Shown here in pieces: positions 9,998-21,954 of a stretch of DNA of 64,000 bases. Each line of letters opens with the position of its first letter. The stretch's first letter is position 1. The translations under genes and the position numbers were made by a program. This stretch comes from Russula earlei. Its lineage: Eukaryota > Basidiomycota > Agaricomycetes > Russulales > Russulaceae. The stretch lies in the NCBI GenBank assembly GCA_025769875.1, contig JAGFNK010000159.1, positions 42,465 through 106,464 of the forward strand, in the 5' to 3' direction. The notes under the pieces are model-generated. The model did not search any database. It was given only the letters and a program-made list of their open reading frames with translations, and had not been told where the DNA came from.

Positions 9998-12165
9998 CTA
10001 AGCCAGTACTAAGGAGTGTGTGGATTGTACAGTGGGTATCCATAGGGAAAATATGGATGCGGGACTGCGAAGTGGTTGGGCATGCTTGGGGATGGCAGCT
10101 TGTGAGCGGAGAATGTTGTGTGAGCAGTGTTGGTGTGTGTTGGATGGCTTGGGTGCAAGGAGATTGTCCTTTTTGTACCGTGACATGGGTACATCGAACG
10201 TATGGGATTGCACGTTGTCAACAATCCTGGCATTTCGTGCAGCCGCATCAGCAATCCTTTGAGCATCTTGCTCAGCCTCAGCCCTCTCCTGTGCTTTCCG
10301 TTCAACCTCCTCAGTCTCGAATTGCGCCCTAAGCTCTGGTGCGGTAATGAAATGAGCCTTGATCTTTGTTGAACCACGAGATTGCTTTTTGGAGAGGTTA
10401 ACGATCTTTGTTTGTGCTTCTCCCAACTGACACCGGGCAAGTGTGCAGTGTGCATTCAAAGCAGCAATTTCAGAGTCTTTCATCTGAATCATTTGCTTCA
10501 GTACAAAGGTTTGTGATCGAAAGCCACGAAGCTCCTCAAGAAGCTTGTCTTGGCCCTTTGTCTCGTCCTGTGTGAGTGTGGCCTGGGTGCACAGACTGTC
10601 AAGGATGGTATGGGCTTGTTTGGAAGATGAATGGGTTGTCAATGAAGAGGTGTCCAGTGGGGAACAGCGTATGACGGGATTAGTGTTAGCTGCTGGTGTC
10701 GAATGTGAGGGGGATGATGGGGAGTGGGAGGGATGAGGGGAGCATTGGTCGGCGTTTGTACCAGCCATGTGGACATTGTTGTCACTGTCACCCTGATGTG
10801 TGCTGTCAGTACCGATGCTTGCACCGGTCAAGTCCAAGTTCTGCCACCAATTAAATTCCGGATCCTCTTCCCACTCATGATTATTGGCCTCCATTTCTTC
10901 CTCCTCCCATTCGTCATCCACTGCCATCTCCACATTGTCATCGTCGGGGCAATAGTCTGAGTCTGAGTCGGAAGAGAACTCAATCGGGTCTGAAGAGGGT
11001 ACATCTGTGGGATAGGAGGCTGGGACATTTGCTTGGGTTGAGTATGCATTGCTGGGGGCAAAGTCCTCCTCGGTGAAGATGTCTGGATTCAAGGGATGGA
11101 GGCCAGCGTTCTTGAACATGCTTTGGATCAGTTCCGGCTTCATGACTTTATTGTGTACCTTCATGTACTCATCAATAACATTGTACTGGTCAATTCTTTC
11201 ATTGAGACCAAGAAGCTCGTCGCAATTCTTTGCCCAAGCGGTCTGTACATGATTGAAGATGCTGACATCAAGCAGCTGGAGTTTATGGGTGGTCTTTGAA
11301 GGCAGTGCAATAAGGATGATCTTGCATTGGTCATAAAACTGGTAGACGGCTGACTTGATACCAGGCATTTCATGGGAATCATGTCCATCAAGGAACAAGA
11401 CAATCAGCTTTGTGTGATCAACATGTTTCAAGAGCGCAAATGGAATAAAGCACTTGGACATCCAGTGCTCGCTGATCTCGCGATCTGTCCAACCACTGCT
11501 TGAGTGAGCAACACTGCAGGGCTTCGTAAGCCATTCTCTTCTCTATTTGAATATTTATGGATGGCAACAAACCCGCCTATCTCGCCTGGTACCTGTTGGA
11601 TGTCGGGCATTGGGCCTTCTGAGAGTACAAAATATGGTGGAGCAGCCCTACCAGCTGCATTCACCACTTTGATAATGGTCACTAGCTCAAGGTTATCACT
11701 ACGTTTACAGTATTGATACCTCCGCTTCCTGAGGTAGTAATACAGTTGCCTTCCAGCCTTGCAACCCCCACCCATCTGGACCCCCTTCTCGTCTGTATTC
11801 TAGAGGTGCTTGGGTGGGATGAAGCCATAGGTCTTGATCAGCTTGACAATTAAACTGGTGAGATGCAAGACATTCGATTTGTTAAAGTTTTTACCCCGCA
11901 CAGGGTCAAGACCGGTAGCCTTCACAGTGATGAGAATGTCAGCATGACGCTGTTTGAAGCGCTCATGCCAATGTCAACCAGGGTGTTTTCCTGAAAGATC
12001 CCTTGCACACGCACAAAGACCACCAGCATGGAAAGGCTCGCCAGATATTGCAGAATGATCAATCCATTCTAGCAACACCTTTTCCTGCTCGGTGTCCACC
12101 AGTTGGCGGTTGGCTGCAGCTGTTTTTCGGCTTTGATGACGGTTACAAAACCTGTCTCCCAACAT
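9998..12165 (-). pseudogene. pogo/Fot1-type (Tc1-mariner) transposase remnant
   Basis: Pieces of a DDE transposase are read on the minus strand in the expected order. First comes a CENP-B/Tc5-like helix-turn-helix segment (12165-11974: QEKVLLEWI...SGEPF). Next is the first catalytic Asp in NTDEKGVQMGGG (about 11805-11765). Then the second, in VLFLDGHDSH, and the third, in LQLLDVSIF (11461 onward). A long acidic and coiled-coil C-terminal tail runs to 9998 with TFDVPMSRYKK near the end, where related fungal elements carry a SAP-like module. The frame is broken between the HTH and the first Asp, and again near 11450. CpG is almost absent. Terminal inverted repeats were not located. Confidence 0.75.
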
Positions 12166-12192
12166 GGTTCGCCTAACCTAAAGAATGAAGAT

Positions 12193-13430
12193 AATGGATA
12201 TGTGTTGTAAAATGGTACATGCAGCATCACAAACACCATGAGCTCTGGCAGCAGCTGCTGTCAAGACTCACTGTTGAACACTCTTGAGTCTAGGAATGAT
12301 AGCTTTCCCTTACCACCCCAGGCAATGCAATTACGACCTGTGTATCTGTATCCATCAAATACATCTTGCATATCTTGTGAAATGTCCTCAAACTTAGGAT
12401 GTTGGTATTTCATGACCATATAAAGGAGGACCCAATAGAACAACTCCAGGTCATTGGGAAGTCCATGGGATTGAGTGGCAGGGTGTAGTAGAAGTGCTGT
12501 TGATATGAACTGCCAGGTACCCTGAACATGAAGTAATTCAATTTGCCATGCATAGGGGATAAACAGATCATACCATTCTGGATTGTTGCCTCAGCAAATC
12601 CACATCCACTTTCTTGGATAAGTCCCAGTTGATCAATAAACCTGATCAATCTGGGGTGATCAGAATGTTTCCTGCGCTCACATCCCAATGTAAAGCTTTT
12701 GCTTTGTCATATGCATCTGTATGAGCTGTTCCAAATTGTCAAACAACAAACTTAAATGTAATGCCAATCCTCACCAATCATAGCATCCTGAATGACCTGG
12801 CATAGCTCCCAAGTCAATCTGAATGTACTCAGCAGCCATCTGAGCATGTTCAAGACAAGTCGGTAGTGGACATATTGTTTGACATGTGGTGTACTGGGAC
12901 ACCAAATATGTTTGCATGCACCATCTTTCACATACTCTTGCATCCTTGTGCTTTGTACATCAAGTGGATGCTCTGGTGCCAACAGTGTGTCACCAGCTGG
13001 ACCCAACTCTAAAATGTAATGCACTTTTGCTTTTTGTAAATCATGATACATATCCCCTTCTTTCTTGATACCTGGGAAATTGGTATGCCAGTAATCTTTG
13101 AGGTATATGAGTTGATTCCATTCAATGTCATAACAGACATATCTGAAGGTTGACCAACCAAAAATGGTTTTTGTCTCCCATATTGGCATCAATGTGATAT
13201 AGGGCTTCAGCTGTCCATCTGTGGCATGATCGTCATTGACAAGAATCTGGCAAAGGTCTTCAACTTCAACTTTCTTGATGCTGTTGTATACTGCCAGTGT
13301 GGACAGTGCAGCAGCAACCCCCTTATTGTTCTCCAAGACCAAGGTGACAGTGGTGTCATATCCACACTGGGCAAAAGTGACAGAGTTGAGCCTCCAGATG
13401 TATTTGAAAAGGGTGTTGGGTTGTGGTCAT
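12193..13430 (-). pseudogene. FunK1-type fungal protein kinase pseudogene
   Basis: FunK1 kinases are a basidiomycete-expanded protein kinase family. Seen in order on the minus strand: LFKYIWRL and QCGYDTTV, IPIWET-like MPIWETKTIFG, YLKDYWHTNFPGIKKEGDMY, the hinge-like THYRLVLN equivalent VHYRLVLNMLRWLLSTF, the catalytic loop DVSAGNILIT (about 12700-12665), LLINWDLSKK, then FYWVLLYMVMKYQHPKFEDI and GKGKLSFLDSRVF. The catalytic HRD has become HWD (CGG to TGG, a CpG transition) and in-frame stops follow NILITPD, so it is dead. It abuts the truncated copia element at about 13430 and the pogo remnant at about 12193. Confidence 0.85.
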
Positions 13431-14211
13431 GTAAGCATACTCAAGGCCTGCAAAGTCTTTGAGGAGCATGGGCAGGCCATCTTCAATGGACCACACTCCC
13501 CCTGCTTCCTCTGCATCAAGGAGCCAGGCAGGTGGATGCCATGTGGGATGTGCAAGGCACTGTGGCAGGTAGAGGTAATGCCCTTGCCTGCTTGAAGTTT
13601 GCACACAACATGCAAGGGTTTACAGAGGCATGTAGAGCACCAAGGGCCATTGTTAAGGCTTGTTTTGACTTTGTCTTCAGATGCTGGAGGGCAGTCAGGT
13701 GCTGGTGGTGGTGTAGGCAATTCAGGATGGTCAGGTGGTTTGGGCACAAGGTCAGGATCAGAGTTGGTGTACAGGTCTGCTTCCAGTTTGGAGGGGGTGA
13801 GTGTAGGTGTCGCTGGCACTTTGTGCAGGTTGGGCTCATTGACATGCTGCTCATTTCCTGTGGTTGGTTATGGAATGTTTTGCTCCCCCTCAAGTGGTGT
13901 GTTGGATGTGAAATAGACATTGTGCTTGATGCTAACTGTCCATGTGCTCAGCCAGTACACCCTGTGTGCATGTGCATCAGTGTCCACGCCAAGCCAGTGC
14001 CTCTCACATGCTTGTGGATTCAGCTTAGAACCCTTGTTCCAAGTGTGAACCCATATGCTACAACCCCATCAGCACAGACCTGACAGATCCAGCAGCTCCT
14101 TGTGCAGCACTTCATACAGAGTCCAGCTGTCTAGCATGCAGGTTGTGGTGCAGTTCTTGAGCCAAACTGCATGCTGCAGTGCCTCCCCCCAGAGCAATTT
14201 TGGGAGTCCGC

Positions 14212-14810
14212 TGTAAGGGGGATTCTGGCTGGCCATGGAATCACGTGCAGAAACATGATGTGAACAATGTGACACCCTCTCGTCCCCAGTGTTTGCAACT
14301 GCACGCACACATGCACACCATCTCCCTCCCTTCACCACCAACCACACACACATGCCACCTCCCTCTCATCCCCAACTGCACACCCTTGCTAGCATGCTAC
14401 CACCTTGCACCAAGGCCTCAACCACATTGCCCAGCCCTCACCACTGACCATGCGCACATGCTACACCCCAACTCAAGTGTTTCATCTCAAACCTTTCATG
14501 ATCACCTTGACCACCTCACCTGGTCTCAATTCTCTTTCAATGTCTCTGAGTCCTTTCACCATTTCCTCTCCCTTTGATGCCTTTCATCCTTAGTACTCCT
14601 TGATGTACATAAAAACTCTAGCTACTGTCTTGAATAAAAAATCCCTCTTGTCTGCCCTTCGATTCAACTGCCTCAAGAAGTCATCACTACATTTGTGTCC
14701 ATGTCGTGCATCCCAGCTGGGACTGCTCTTCTCTCCTCTCCTCTCCCTGTTCTATTCACTCAGACCAGTCAGCATCATGATCTCACTTGCGTGTCCCTGG
14801 ACTTGCTACA
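14212..14810 (+). mobile_element. Solo LTR (family C) nested in the copia integrase
   Basis: It begins TGTAAGGGGG and ends TTGCTACA, and is flanked by CCGC on both sides (14208-14211 and 14811-14814; CCGCT if the shared T is counted). The integrase reading frame resumes across it. A related LTR begins at 63422, next to the gag-only ORF. It contains TACATAAAAAC near 14603-14613 and AATAAAA downstream as promoter and polyA candidates. Confidence 0.85.
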
Positions 14811-16944
14811 CCGCTTTTGTGAGAGAGGGTGTGCATACACTCCAGCAGAGTGCAATTGAGGCACTCCACTATGCCATTGTGCTGTGGTGTGTCATGGGTG
14901 GTGAGCCAGCACATGGTGCCAGCTGTGGCCAGATGCTTATTGAAGGCACCACTGAGGTATTTGCCTCTGCAGTCAGACCAGAGGACTTTGATGGAGGTGC
15001 AGTGCCCTTGAGAGATTGCCCAGGCTTTGAAAGCTTTGTACATCTCTAAGGCTTTGGACTTTTTGGTCAGGAGGAATGCATTTGTATAGCAAGTAGCAGT
15101 ATCAGTGAATGTAATAAAGTGCTTCTGGCCTCCCTTAGTCACAATGGATGCAGGGGCCCCAGAGATCACTGTTGATCTCCTTGCCAAAGTGCTGGGCTAG
15201 CATGCTCCATTGCACCTTCAGGATCAGGAGGCACATAGTGTGCATGAACACACACACTTTGCAATTGCTCTCCTTAGCTGTGGTGTCAACCATAATGCCT
15301 CAGACTGCTCCAGACTGGACTAATTTGAGTGCACTGCTGATCACGATGTGACTGAGGCAGCAGTGTAGCTCCATAATTGAGAGCTCAATGGAAAGGACTT
15401 GGCTGGTGTGCCACTCAATGTGGTACAGTCTGCATGCAGTGCATGGTATGTGCACAATCTGTCTTCCCTTTGGGGCAATGATATTTATGAGTCCATCATG
15501 TAGCCCCATGCAGTAGCCCTCTCTGTCAAGGGCTCCAAGTGATACAAGTGTGTAGGTGACCTTGGGGGCATGTAGGACCCTCCAGAGTGTGAGAATGCAC
15601 CATCCTCCTGCGTCTGGTATCAGAATCGGTAGCGAGCTGATGCCAATTGCCAAAAACTGTTGCTGATTTGCAGTAAATAGAGTGACCAGAGGGGAAAGGG
15701 GGTGATATCCAATGAAATCCCCCTTATAGGGGCTGATGTGCCTAGTAGCTCCAGAGTCATAAAGCTTGATGCAAGTGTTGCCACCAGTGTGCATTTGTGG
15801 AACCATCGCCATGGCTGTCTCCTCCATCATCTCCATTGTGTCCAAACACTTTCCATCAATTGATGCTAATTCCTCATCTGACTCTCTGCATCGGAAGGGG
15901 TCCAGGTCCATGCCAGGAATGTGCGTGCTACCCTCTGCCTCCTTGGCCAGCCAGAACCCATCCACTTTGACAGTGTCTTCAGTAATGGCATTCACTGACC
16001 CTAGTGGCTTAGTCTCAGATTTGGTGGGTGCCAGGGTATTGCTGGACATTGGTCCTAACTGCACTGCCATGTTCTCCTCCTTCTTCAGGGAGTGGCACTC
16101 ACATGCCCAATGACCCAACTTGCCGCAGTTGTGGCACTTGCCCTTGCAATGCTGCTTCTTCACGCTGTTGGACCCACAGGCAGTGAGAGCTTCATCAGGC
16201 TGCTGGTCCTTCTTTCCAGAGCCGGGGCCTGTCTGGCTGTGCCCATGGCAGTTCTTAAGTCTGTCTTACTCTTCACATATGTAAATGATGAGGGTGTCCA
16301 TTGGCATGGAACTGGTGAGGTTAGATATGTGAGTGGACATCAGGAGTTGGGATGCAAAGCACACCAAGTTGTCCAGGAGGCTCCAGAGGATCATGCATTG
16401 GTATTTGGCATCTGAGATGCTAACCCCTGATGCATGCAGCTCCTTGCACTTGTAGCAGAGGTCTTGTAGGAAAGTGTGGATGTCTGTGCCCTTGGTGCAT
16501 CTGCTCTCAAGAAACACTTGAAGCTGGTTGCTTTGGATGTACTTGCTCTTTATCTTAAATTCTAGGGCAACTTGCTTCCAGCATTCCTCAGCAGAGGGTA
16601 GGTCAGCCACATGTACTGCCATTGAGTCAGGAAGGCATTGACAGAGCAGGAAGTGGGCAATGCAATTGCTCCAATCCCAGGTCTTCATGGCTAAGTCTTC
16701 ATCCTGCAGTGGGGCTCTGAGGGTTTGCCATGGTTGGGTGCCTGGCCAGTCCCATCAGTAGATACTCCAGTGGTCTGTGGCCTGCATAGCCTGTCTGAAT
16801 CTTATAGTGAACACAGCCCAATTGGAGCCACTGATGTCAAGGTGAGGGATCACTGCTGGGATTTGCTCAAGGGTGTCAGGTGCAGGCAGCTGTGCTGTGG
16901 CAGGGGTGGAAGAAGTTGATGCTGATGGTCCAGGGCCCATAACC

Positions 16945-18486
16945 TGTAGATTTATTATGGGCTATGTGGTGAATATATTGGTGTATTATGTTTTGTGAGC
17001 AAATGTGTGTGCAGCAGCCAGATGTTACAACATTTTCCTTTTATGTTTACTTCTTACCTTTCACTATGGACTGCTTGCTTTTGTATGTCCCTTTGCTTAC
17101 TGCTCTTGTGATCTCTTACATCTTGTGATTTCCTTTCTTGTTATCATGTGATCCATACATGTCCAGGTAACACTGGATTGCTGTTACTTTCCCTTTGTTT
17201 GGTTCTCTTTCCTTTTATATTCACTTCTTAGTTTCAACTGTGCAATGCTGCACACCTACTGTGCAGCACAATCACTTAGTTCTGACTCATTTGTGGCCTC
17301 ATTTCTATGACTCCTACTTATTATGACTCCTACTATACTAGTAGCACAGTCAAAGCGCAGCTATTGCTGTGCTTCTCCTGTATATATAAAAACACAGTAC
17401 TTCAAGACCAAAGCCCTAAGCTTGGTCTCTTGTAGAATCCAACCTACTCCTGTCCAAACATATTTTGCCTGCAATTCACTCCACTCCTAATCCTCAAACC
17501 ACATCCACCTCTCCATTTCATCAACTCCTCACACACACACACACCATCCACCATCTACTCTCCCTATCCCTTCCTCCCCTAAGAGTCTCTCTTCACTCTA
17601 CTGAGAAGAGCTCTCCTCCTTAAAGACCTACCTTCCTCTTCTCTCTGTGTGTTCAAGGTCTAAGACAGACTTGAACACATATAGCTAGTGGAACCGGCCC
17701 TAGTCTATCCCATTATAAACTTACCCTAGCTTCTCAACAGACTGAGTCATACTAGGAAGGGTCTATTGACCATAACCTGTTTAGCATAAAACACTTTGAC
17801 TGCTGCAGGGATCCTTACTCTTTACAACAGGGAACCAGCACATTCTTCGAACACACCTCTACTATCAAACTTGTCTTCAGGCTTGAGAACTGACATGGCT
17901 AGTTACCATGACACCAGATGTGCATGCAGGCATATGCATGTGAGAAAATGTCACTAGATAAGATAACAGCTCAGTGACTCAGGCATGTGAGCAATCACTG
18001 TGTAATATATATTTACCTAGATAAGATAACAGCTATCTAGGTATTAGTCCATGGCACATATGTACAATAACTGAATAAATGTACCTCAGTGACTCACACA
18101 TGTGAGTGATCACTGAGAGGAAACTACAGTATTAACTACTAGTTTAAATAGATAAACTATCTAGACTATGCAAGCCCACAATCTATGAGAAATGGCATGT
18201 GCATTGGTGATTGAGCATATGATCATCAATGCTTATCAATGAGTCAAGATGTAAGGTAACTAAGTACTTATGAGATCATACCAAAATATGTATTGTATCA
18301 GGGCGATCCCTCAGTCACCATTGCACATGCATGATTGGCATCACTTGCCAGTGATCAATCTCAATCACTTGTGCTTCTGATCTGCAAGATCACAACATTG
18401 ATAATGGTTTTATTGTGCAGAGTACAAAGCTTACATGTATACCTTAGATACTGTCTACTTGAATTGTCAGTTTGTGGTGTGTAACA
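16945..18486 (-). repeat. 5' LTR of the copia element, interrupted by a solo LTR
   Basis: Reading the minus strand, it starts TGTTACACACC at 18486 and ends ATCTACA at 16945, just before the primer-binding-like site and gag. Removing the nested solo LTR-B1 and one target duplication leaves about 646 nt. The part at 17919-18486 contains several short palindromic ACATGTGAG and CTCAGTGACT repeats. Confidence 0.7.
17023..17913 (+). mobile_element. Solo LTR-B, copy 1
   Basis: 891 bp, starting TGTTACAACA and ending ACCATGACA, with perfect 5-bp target duplications CCAGA at 17018-17022 and 17914-17918. TATATATAAAAAC near 17380 is a TATA candidate. Copies 2 and 3 (44805-45668 and 50226-51108) lie in the opposite orientation. 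No internal domain of this family is present in the window. Confidence 0.9.
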
Positions 18487-18911
18487 ATTTTCCAGAGGTT
18501 ATGAATATTTGATTGTCTCAAAGAGGCATGAAACACTGTAGAGCCATTTTTCTGTGTATTCATCCCGTTGTGGACAGGTGTGTCAGAAAAAGCCATGACA
18601 CGTGACGTTGGTGGGATGGAAGTCTTCTACCTTAACTAGCTCAGGCCCAAACTGAAATGTCCGTTCATACGGCCTCAATTCAAGGTTTGTCCTGAATTGT
18701 TTTTTGAAATTAGTTCCCTGAGGCGCGCGAATACTATCGCACGCGCACGGGTGGGTTTTTCGAGTTACCCTATTGTGTTCCATATCGTTACCGAGACAGC
18801 CTCCATGATGGAGCCTGCTATGACGGATATACAACACAACCAACAACCAGTGTTGTCCATGCAACATTCGCGGGTAGTGCCATGTGGCGTACCTACATAC
18901 CCCACACTAAT
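18487..18911. other. Unassigned sequence between the copia LTR and module B copy 2
   Basis: No gene or recognised repeat. CpG content rises again from about 18550, consistent with leaving the transposon block. Confidence 0.4.
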
Positions 18912-19182
18912 TCTTCTCTCAGTTCCAACGATCAGAGGTATTTGCGATCGCATTGGTCTGAAATCCGGAGACCCTGCTACATCGCACGGAATGAAAGCGG
19001 GACATATGTCATGTCATGCTCATCGTCAATAGAATAATTTGAATGGATTTGACATCAAGGAGTGACGGCGCAATCTGTCTGTCGCGGAAGTGGAATCCGA
19101 TTTATTGTACGATCACATCTCGCTCTATTCAGCAGATTGAAGGCCCTTGGAGTGGAAGGAATTTGATCATAGGCTGTGAGCA

Positions 19183-19189
19183 TATAAAG
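19183..19189 (+). promoter_or_regulatory. TATA box of the two-repeat gene (copy 2)
   Basis: TATAAAG in the same context as copy 1, 236 nt upstream of the ATG at 19419. Confidence 0.6.
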
Positions 19190-19418
19190 AGACTTGCAAA
19201 CGCCTCCCCATCTGACCATCCCACAACCTCGTTCCCACATCCCAGTCAGCCTTGTGCGTCCTTCATTTTCTTTCCAGTCTCTCCTGTTAGTCTGAGATAC
19301 ATTTCTCCTGTAGCCATCTTAACGTTTCGTTCAATCTCGACTTTATACAGGTTAGTGTCATACTACCATCTCGACTCGTAGTATCCCTAGCTTCCATGTC
19401 CAACTTCATATCAGCCTG

Positions 19419-19869
19419 ATGTCCAAAGTCACCTTCGCGAACATTTCACCTGACAATCTCATCTTGATTCCGCCGAACGGTGTGCAAGACCCGTTCCCAC
19501 CTGGGAATATTAGAACCTATATTGGCCCTGGACCGTATCAAGCCAAGAGCGGGCCAGAAATACTTTTGACCTTACTATTGGAAAGCGGTTCTCTCTTTAC
19601 CGACATTTCCGGAATTGCTGTAAGTACCATGGCCTATCCTCGGCAGCCCGTCGATTACAACCTATCAGGGGACAAGCGTGATCTTCGTTAATCGGTCTGG
19701 AAGCTCCGTTACGATATTTTCGCCAAGTGGTCAAGATATTTTACGAAATGGTAGTAGTATAACCTATGAGACGGGCGGAACGTATACTTTCACGGACGAC
19801 CAGGGGAAGAAAGTCTTTACCTTCAACATCGACAAGGGTACTTTCTCCAGTCTCATATCTGCCATCTAG
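19419..19869 (+). CDS. Two-repeat beta-rich protein of unknown function (copy 2)
   Basis: Exons 19419-19619 and 19669-19869, again 201 nt each with a 49-nt intron, encode 133 residues. Substitutions against copy 1 are spread over both repeats (for example GHFRTY to GNIRTY, and SGSLFTDIFG to SGSLFTDISG) and none breaks the frame, which argues for coding constraint. The eight-codon upstream ORF ending in TGATG and the candidate 5' UTR intron are also retained. Function unknown. No signal peptide. Confidence 0.75.
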
Positions 19870-20873
19870 TCCCTTGCCAGGACTGTAAGTGATCATCCTT
19901 CCTGACATCAAAGTGTCGAGGAAATCTAATCTATGCACAACTTTTTTTTGGGCCCAGATTTGAAGATGGATACATGAACCGAGCCAACCATGAACTCCGC
20001 CAGCCCTACGCCACTTTGGATTCAACTCCATATCTTGGAACTCGTGTCACTGCTGGTTGATATTGTTTTACATGTAGCTTCGCTTCTGCTTTTGAATGTT
20101 ATATGTAACCTGTATTTTGTGCGTTTGAATCGAACTCCGACGCAATGTTCGCGATGATCTTTCTTCGAGATAGACTGAGTGTGAATGTAGCGCCCATAAC
20201 TGGCTGGAAACCCTTGTCGCGTGCAAGGTTCAAGCTAGCCCGGGACGGCAGTGTGTAGCGGGACAGTTGAACATCAATTCAATCTAAGGGAATCTGTGTT
20301 GTCTAGGTTGGGTAGTCCCACACAAGGGGAAAAAATACACCCCACCAAACTAACCCACATAATTTTGACAGACAGGGCAAGAGCGACGGCGATGGTTAAA
20401 TAGTCTGGAACATACTTTTGCAATGCCGTTGATCTGCTCGTCTCGCCACTTGAAATGCATCACCGTCACCTTATGGATGAGCAGGTGAGATAAAGCGCTC
20501 ATCACATAGAGCTGGACGACCAAGGGTGGGGGGCCGGGAGAAGGAAGCGAGAAGCACCAAGCAGACACGTTGGAGACTATGTACCATCTTGACAGAGCCA
20601 CGCTGAAAGTCTGAGGGAGCGGGTTCAAGTTGGAAAAGTTTCAGTAACCAATGCATCGCACTGCGACCTGTAGCGACTTCACCGGAGAGGCGACCAGATA
20701 TGCTCGTAATCGGTGCGATGGTATTCGGTTTATTCGCGAGGACTCATCATGACCAGGGGCATCAAGTGTCAATATAGTGAGGGTTAAGAGCTGAGCCCGC
20801 ACACATTACAGTATTTCCGTCGGTCGACATCAGTGCAGAAACGGCAGCACTAACTCGGGCACAGCAACCGCAG

Positions 20874-21551
20874 TCAACTCGAAGATGCGTGTTCGAACCC
20901 AAGCCTCATCTTCCAGGATGATTGTAATATCCGCTCTTCATCGGTCGTCTGCCCGGCTGAAGCAACAACTTTCTTCGCCGTTGCTTGTTCTGGCAAGGGT
21001 GTAGAAGCGGACTCGGAGATGATCTTGCGACGGCATGAGAACGACGTACCCCAGTTGGCAAGGCTCGGAAAGCGCAGAAGCTGGGCCCGCCGATTGTCGC
21101 AGTGCACGAGCGGCGAGCTAGAGCTCGCGACATGGAACGACGTTGTCCACGGCCGCGCCAATAAAATCGCCATCGCTTCCCCCACAGCGTCCGCTGGCAA
21201 GGGTGCCGTCGTCACAACAGGCCCGAGTGCGTCAGCATCCGGCTCATCAAGGGCAGTAAAGGCGACTGTCGGGACTGCCTTGGCTGCACTCCCACCGGCG
21301 CTGCCGAAGGCTGGGAGGCCCGAGAAAGGGGCCATAGTGGCCCTAGGGATGACGGATAAGGGGTAGTTTGGTCGTGCAGCTGCTGCCGTATTCGTGGGCA
21401 GAAACCGCGCAAGGGATGATAATATCGAAGGAGGTGGTGGCGATGCGGGTAAAAGAGAAGGCACAACTGGGGATGGTCGGAAGCGGAGCGGGGTAGAGTG
21501 TATCGTTGCGGCCGTTGCTTGATTGGTGTGTTGACAGTGTTTTCGGTGCAC
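20874..21551 (-). CDS. Hypothetical protein, 225-codon open frame in module B copy 2
   Basis: An uninterrupted minus-strand frame. The first about 70 residues are Pro/Ser-rich, and about 23 of them come from outside the duplicated module, so the more likely start is the internal Met before APFSGLPAFGS (153 residues). The rest is Ala-rich, then FHVASSSSPLVHC, SLANWGTSFSCRRKII and a C-terminal WKMRLGFEHASSS. I recognise no family. The near-identical copy at 9119-9815 is frameshifted. It could be a real single-exon gene or the last exon of a longer one, or a chance frame in GC-rich DNA. Confidence 0.35.
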   Translation of the reverse strand: MHRKHCQHTNQATAATIHSTPLRFRPSPVVPSLLPASPPPPSILSSLARFLPTNTAAAARPNYPLSVIPRATMAPFSGLPAFGSAGGSAAKAVPTVAFTALDEPDADALGPVVTTAPLPADAVGEAMAILLARPWTTSFHVASSSSPLVHCDNRRAQLLRFPSLANWGTSFSCRRKIISESASTPLPEQATAKKVVASAGQTTDEERILQSSWKMRLGFEHASSS

Positions 21552-21954
21552 GCGTTGTTTTTTTTTTTACTAGGGGGTGTAGTAAATGGCCATCAATGAT
21601 CGCTCTCACTCTCCCACATGCGAACACAACTGCTGGAAGCATATTTCTTTTCTGTTCATTGCTCCTTCTCATCTCAGTAACACAGCACGGCCAGGACCAA
21701 GGCGATGATACTGCCATTTTTTCCCTTCCCTTGTCTCTCCCCTTGCCTGGATTTTGAGCATTACTATATGTGCTAGGCCCTTCGTATGCTTTTTTTGCTT
21801 TTCTTTTTTTTTTTTTTCATTTTCCTCTGCTTCCCGGTCCAGGACTCAGCCGCCTCCGTACCCTCCACCGGGTCGCATTCCTCAATGCAGGCGAACTGCG
21901 AGGCTGGCAGTGAGTCACTGAAAGAAATCATGCTCGACGTCGCGCTGAAGGCTA
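21495..21954. other. Spacer between module B copy 2 and module A copy 2
   Basis: Contains T-rich runs near 21560 and 21800. No gene recognised. Confidence 0.35.

Larger units (their letters stand above)
13430..18486 (-). mobile_element. Ty1/copia retrotransposon, 5' LTR to integrase, truncated before RT
   Basis: The element is transcribed leftward. The 5' LTR is 18486-16945. A primer-binding-like GGTTATGGGCCC lies next to it, then the gag start near 16940 (HLDISGSNWAVF). It continues with a UBN2-type gag (16688-16266), a CCHC knuckle CHNCGKLGHWACEC (about 16130), the protease motif LYDSGATRHIS, a GAG-pre-integrase segment, an integrase core (15187-14811, HNGIVECLNCTLLE) and, beyond a nested solo LTR, SGLPKLLWGEALQHAVW to the spacer ending LEYAYMTTT near 13440. 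RT, RNase H and the 3' LTR are missing, and the sequence passes straight into the FunK1 pseudogene. Several stops and near-zero CpG show an old, decayed copy. Confidence 0.85.
18912..21494 (+). repeat. Duplicated module B (copy 2)
   Basis: The counterpart of 7170-9740 in the same orientation, with point differences and small indels. Both the two-repeat gene and the minus-strand ORF are open in this copy. Confidence 0.9.

Noticed and set aside
13516..14083. Plus-strand frames of up to 183 codons across the copia/FunK1 junction
   Set aside because: They lie opposite recognisable copia integrase and linker sequence in CpG-depleted DNA, where stops are rare in some frames.
16945..18486. Calling the whole interval one LTR of about 1.5 kb
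   Set aside because: It contains a separate solo LTR with its own CCAGA duplications. The true LTR is about 646 nt.
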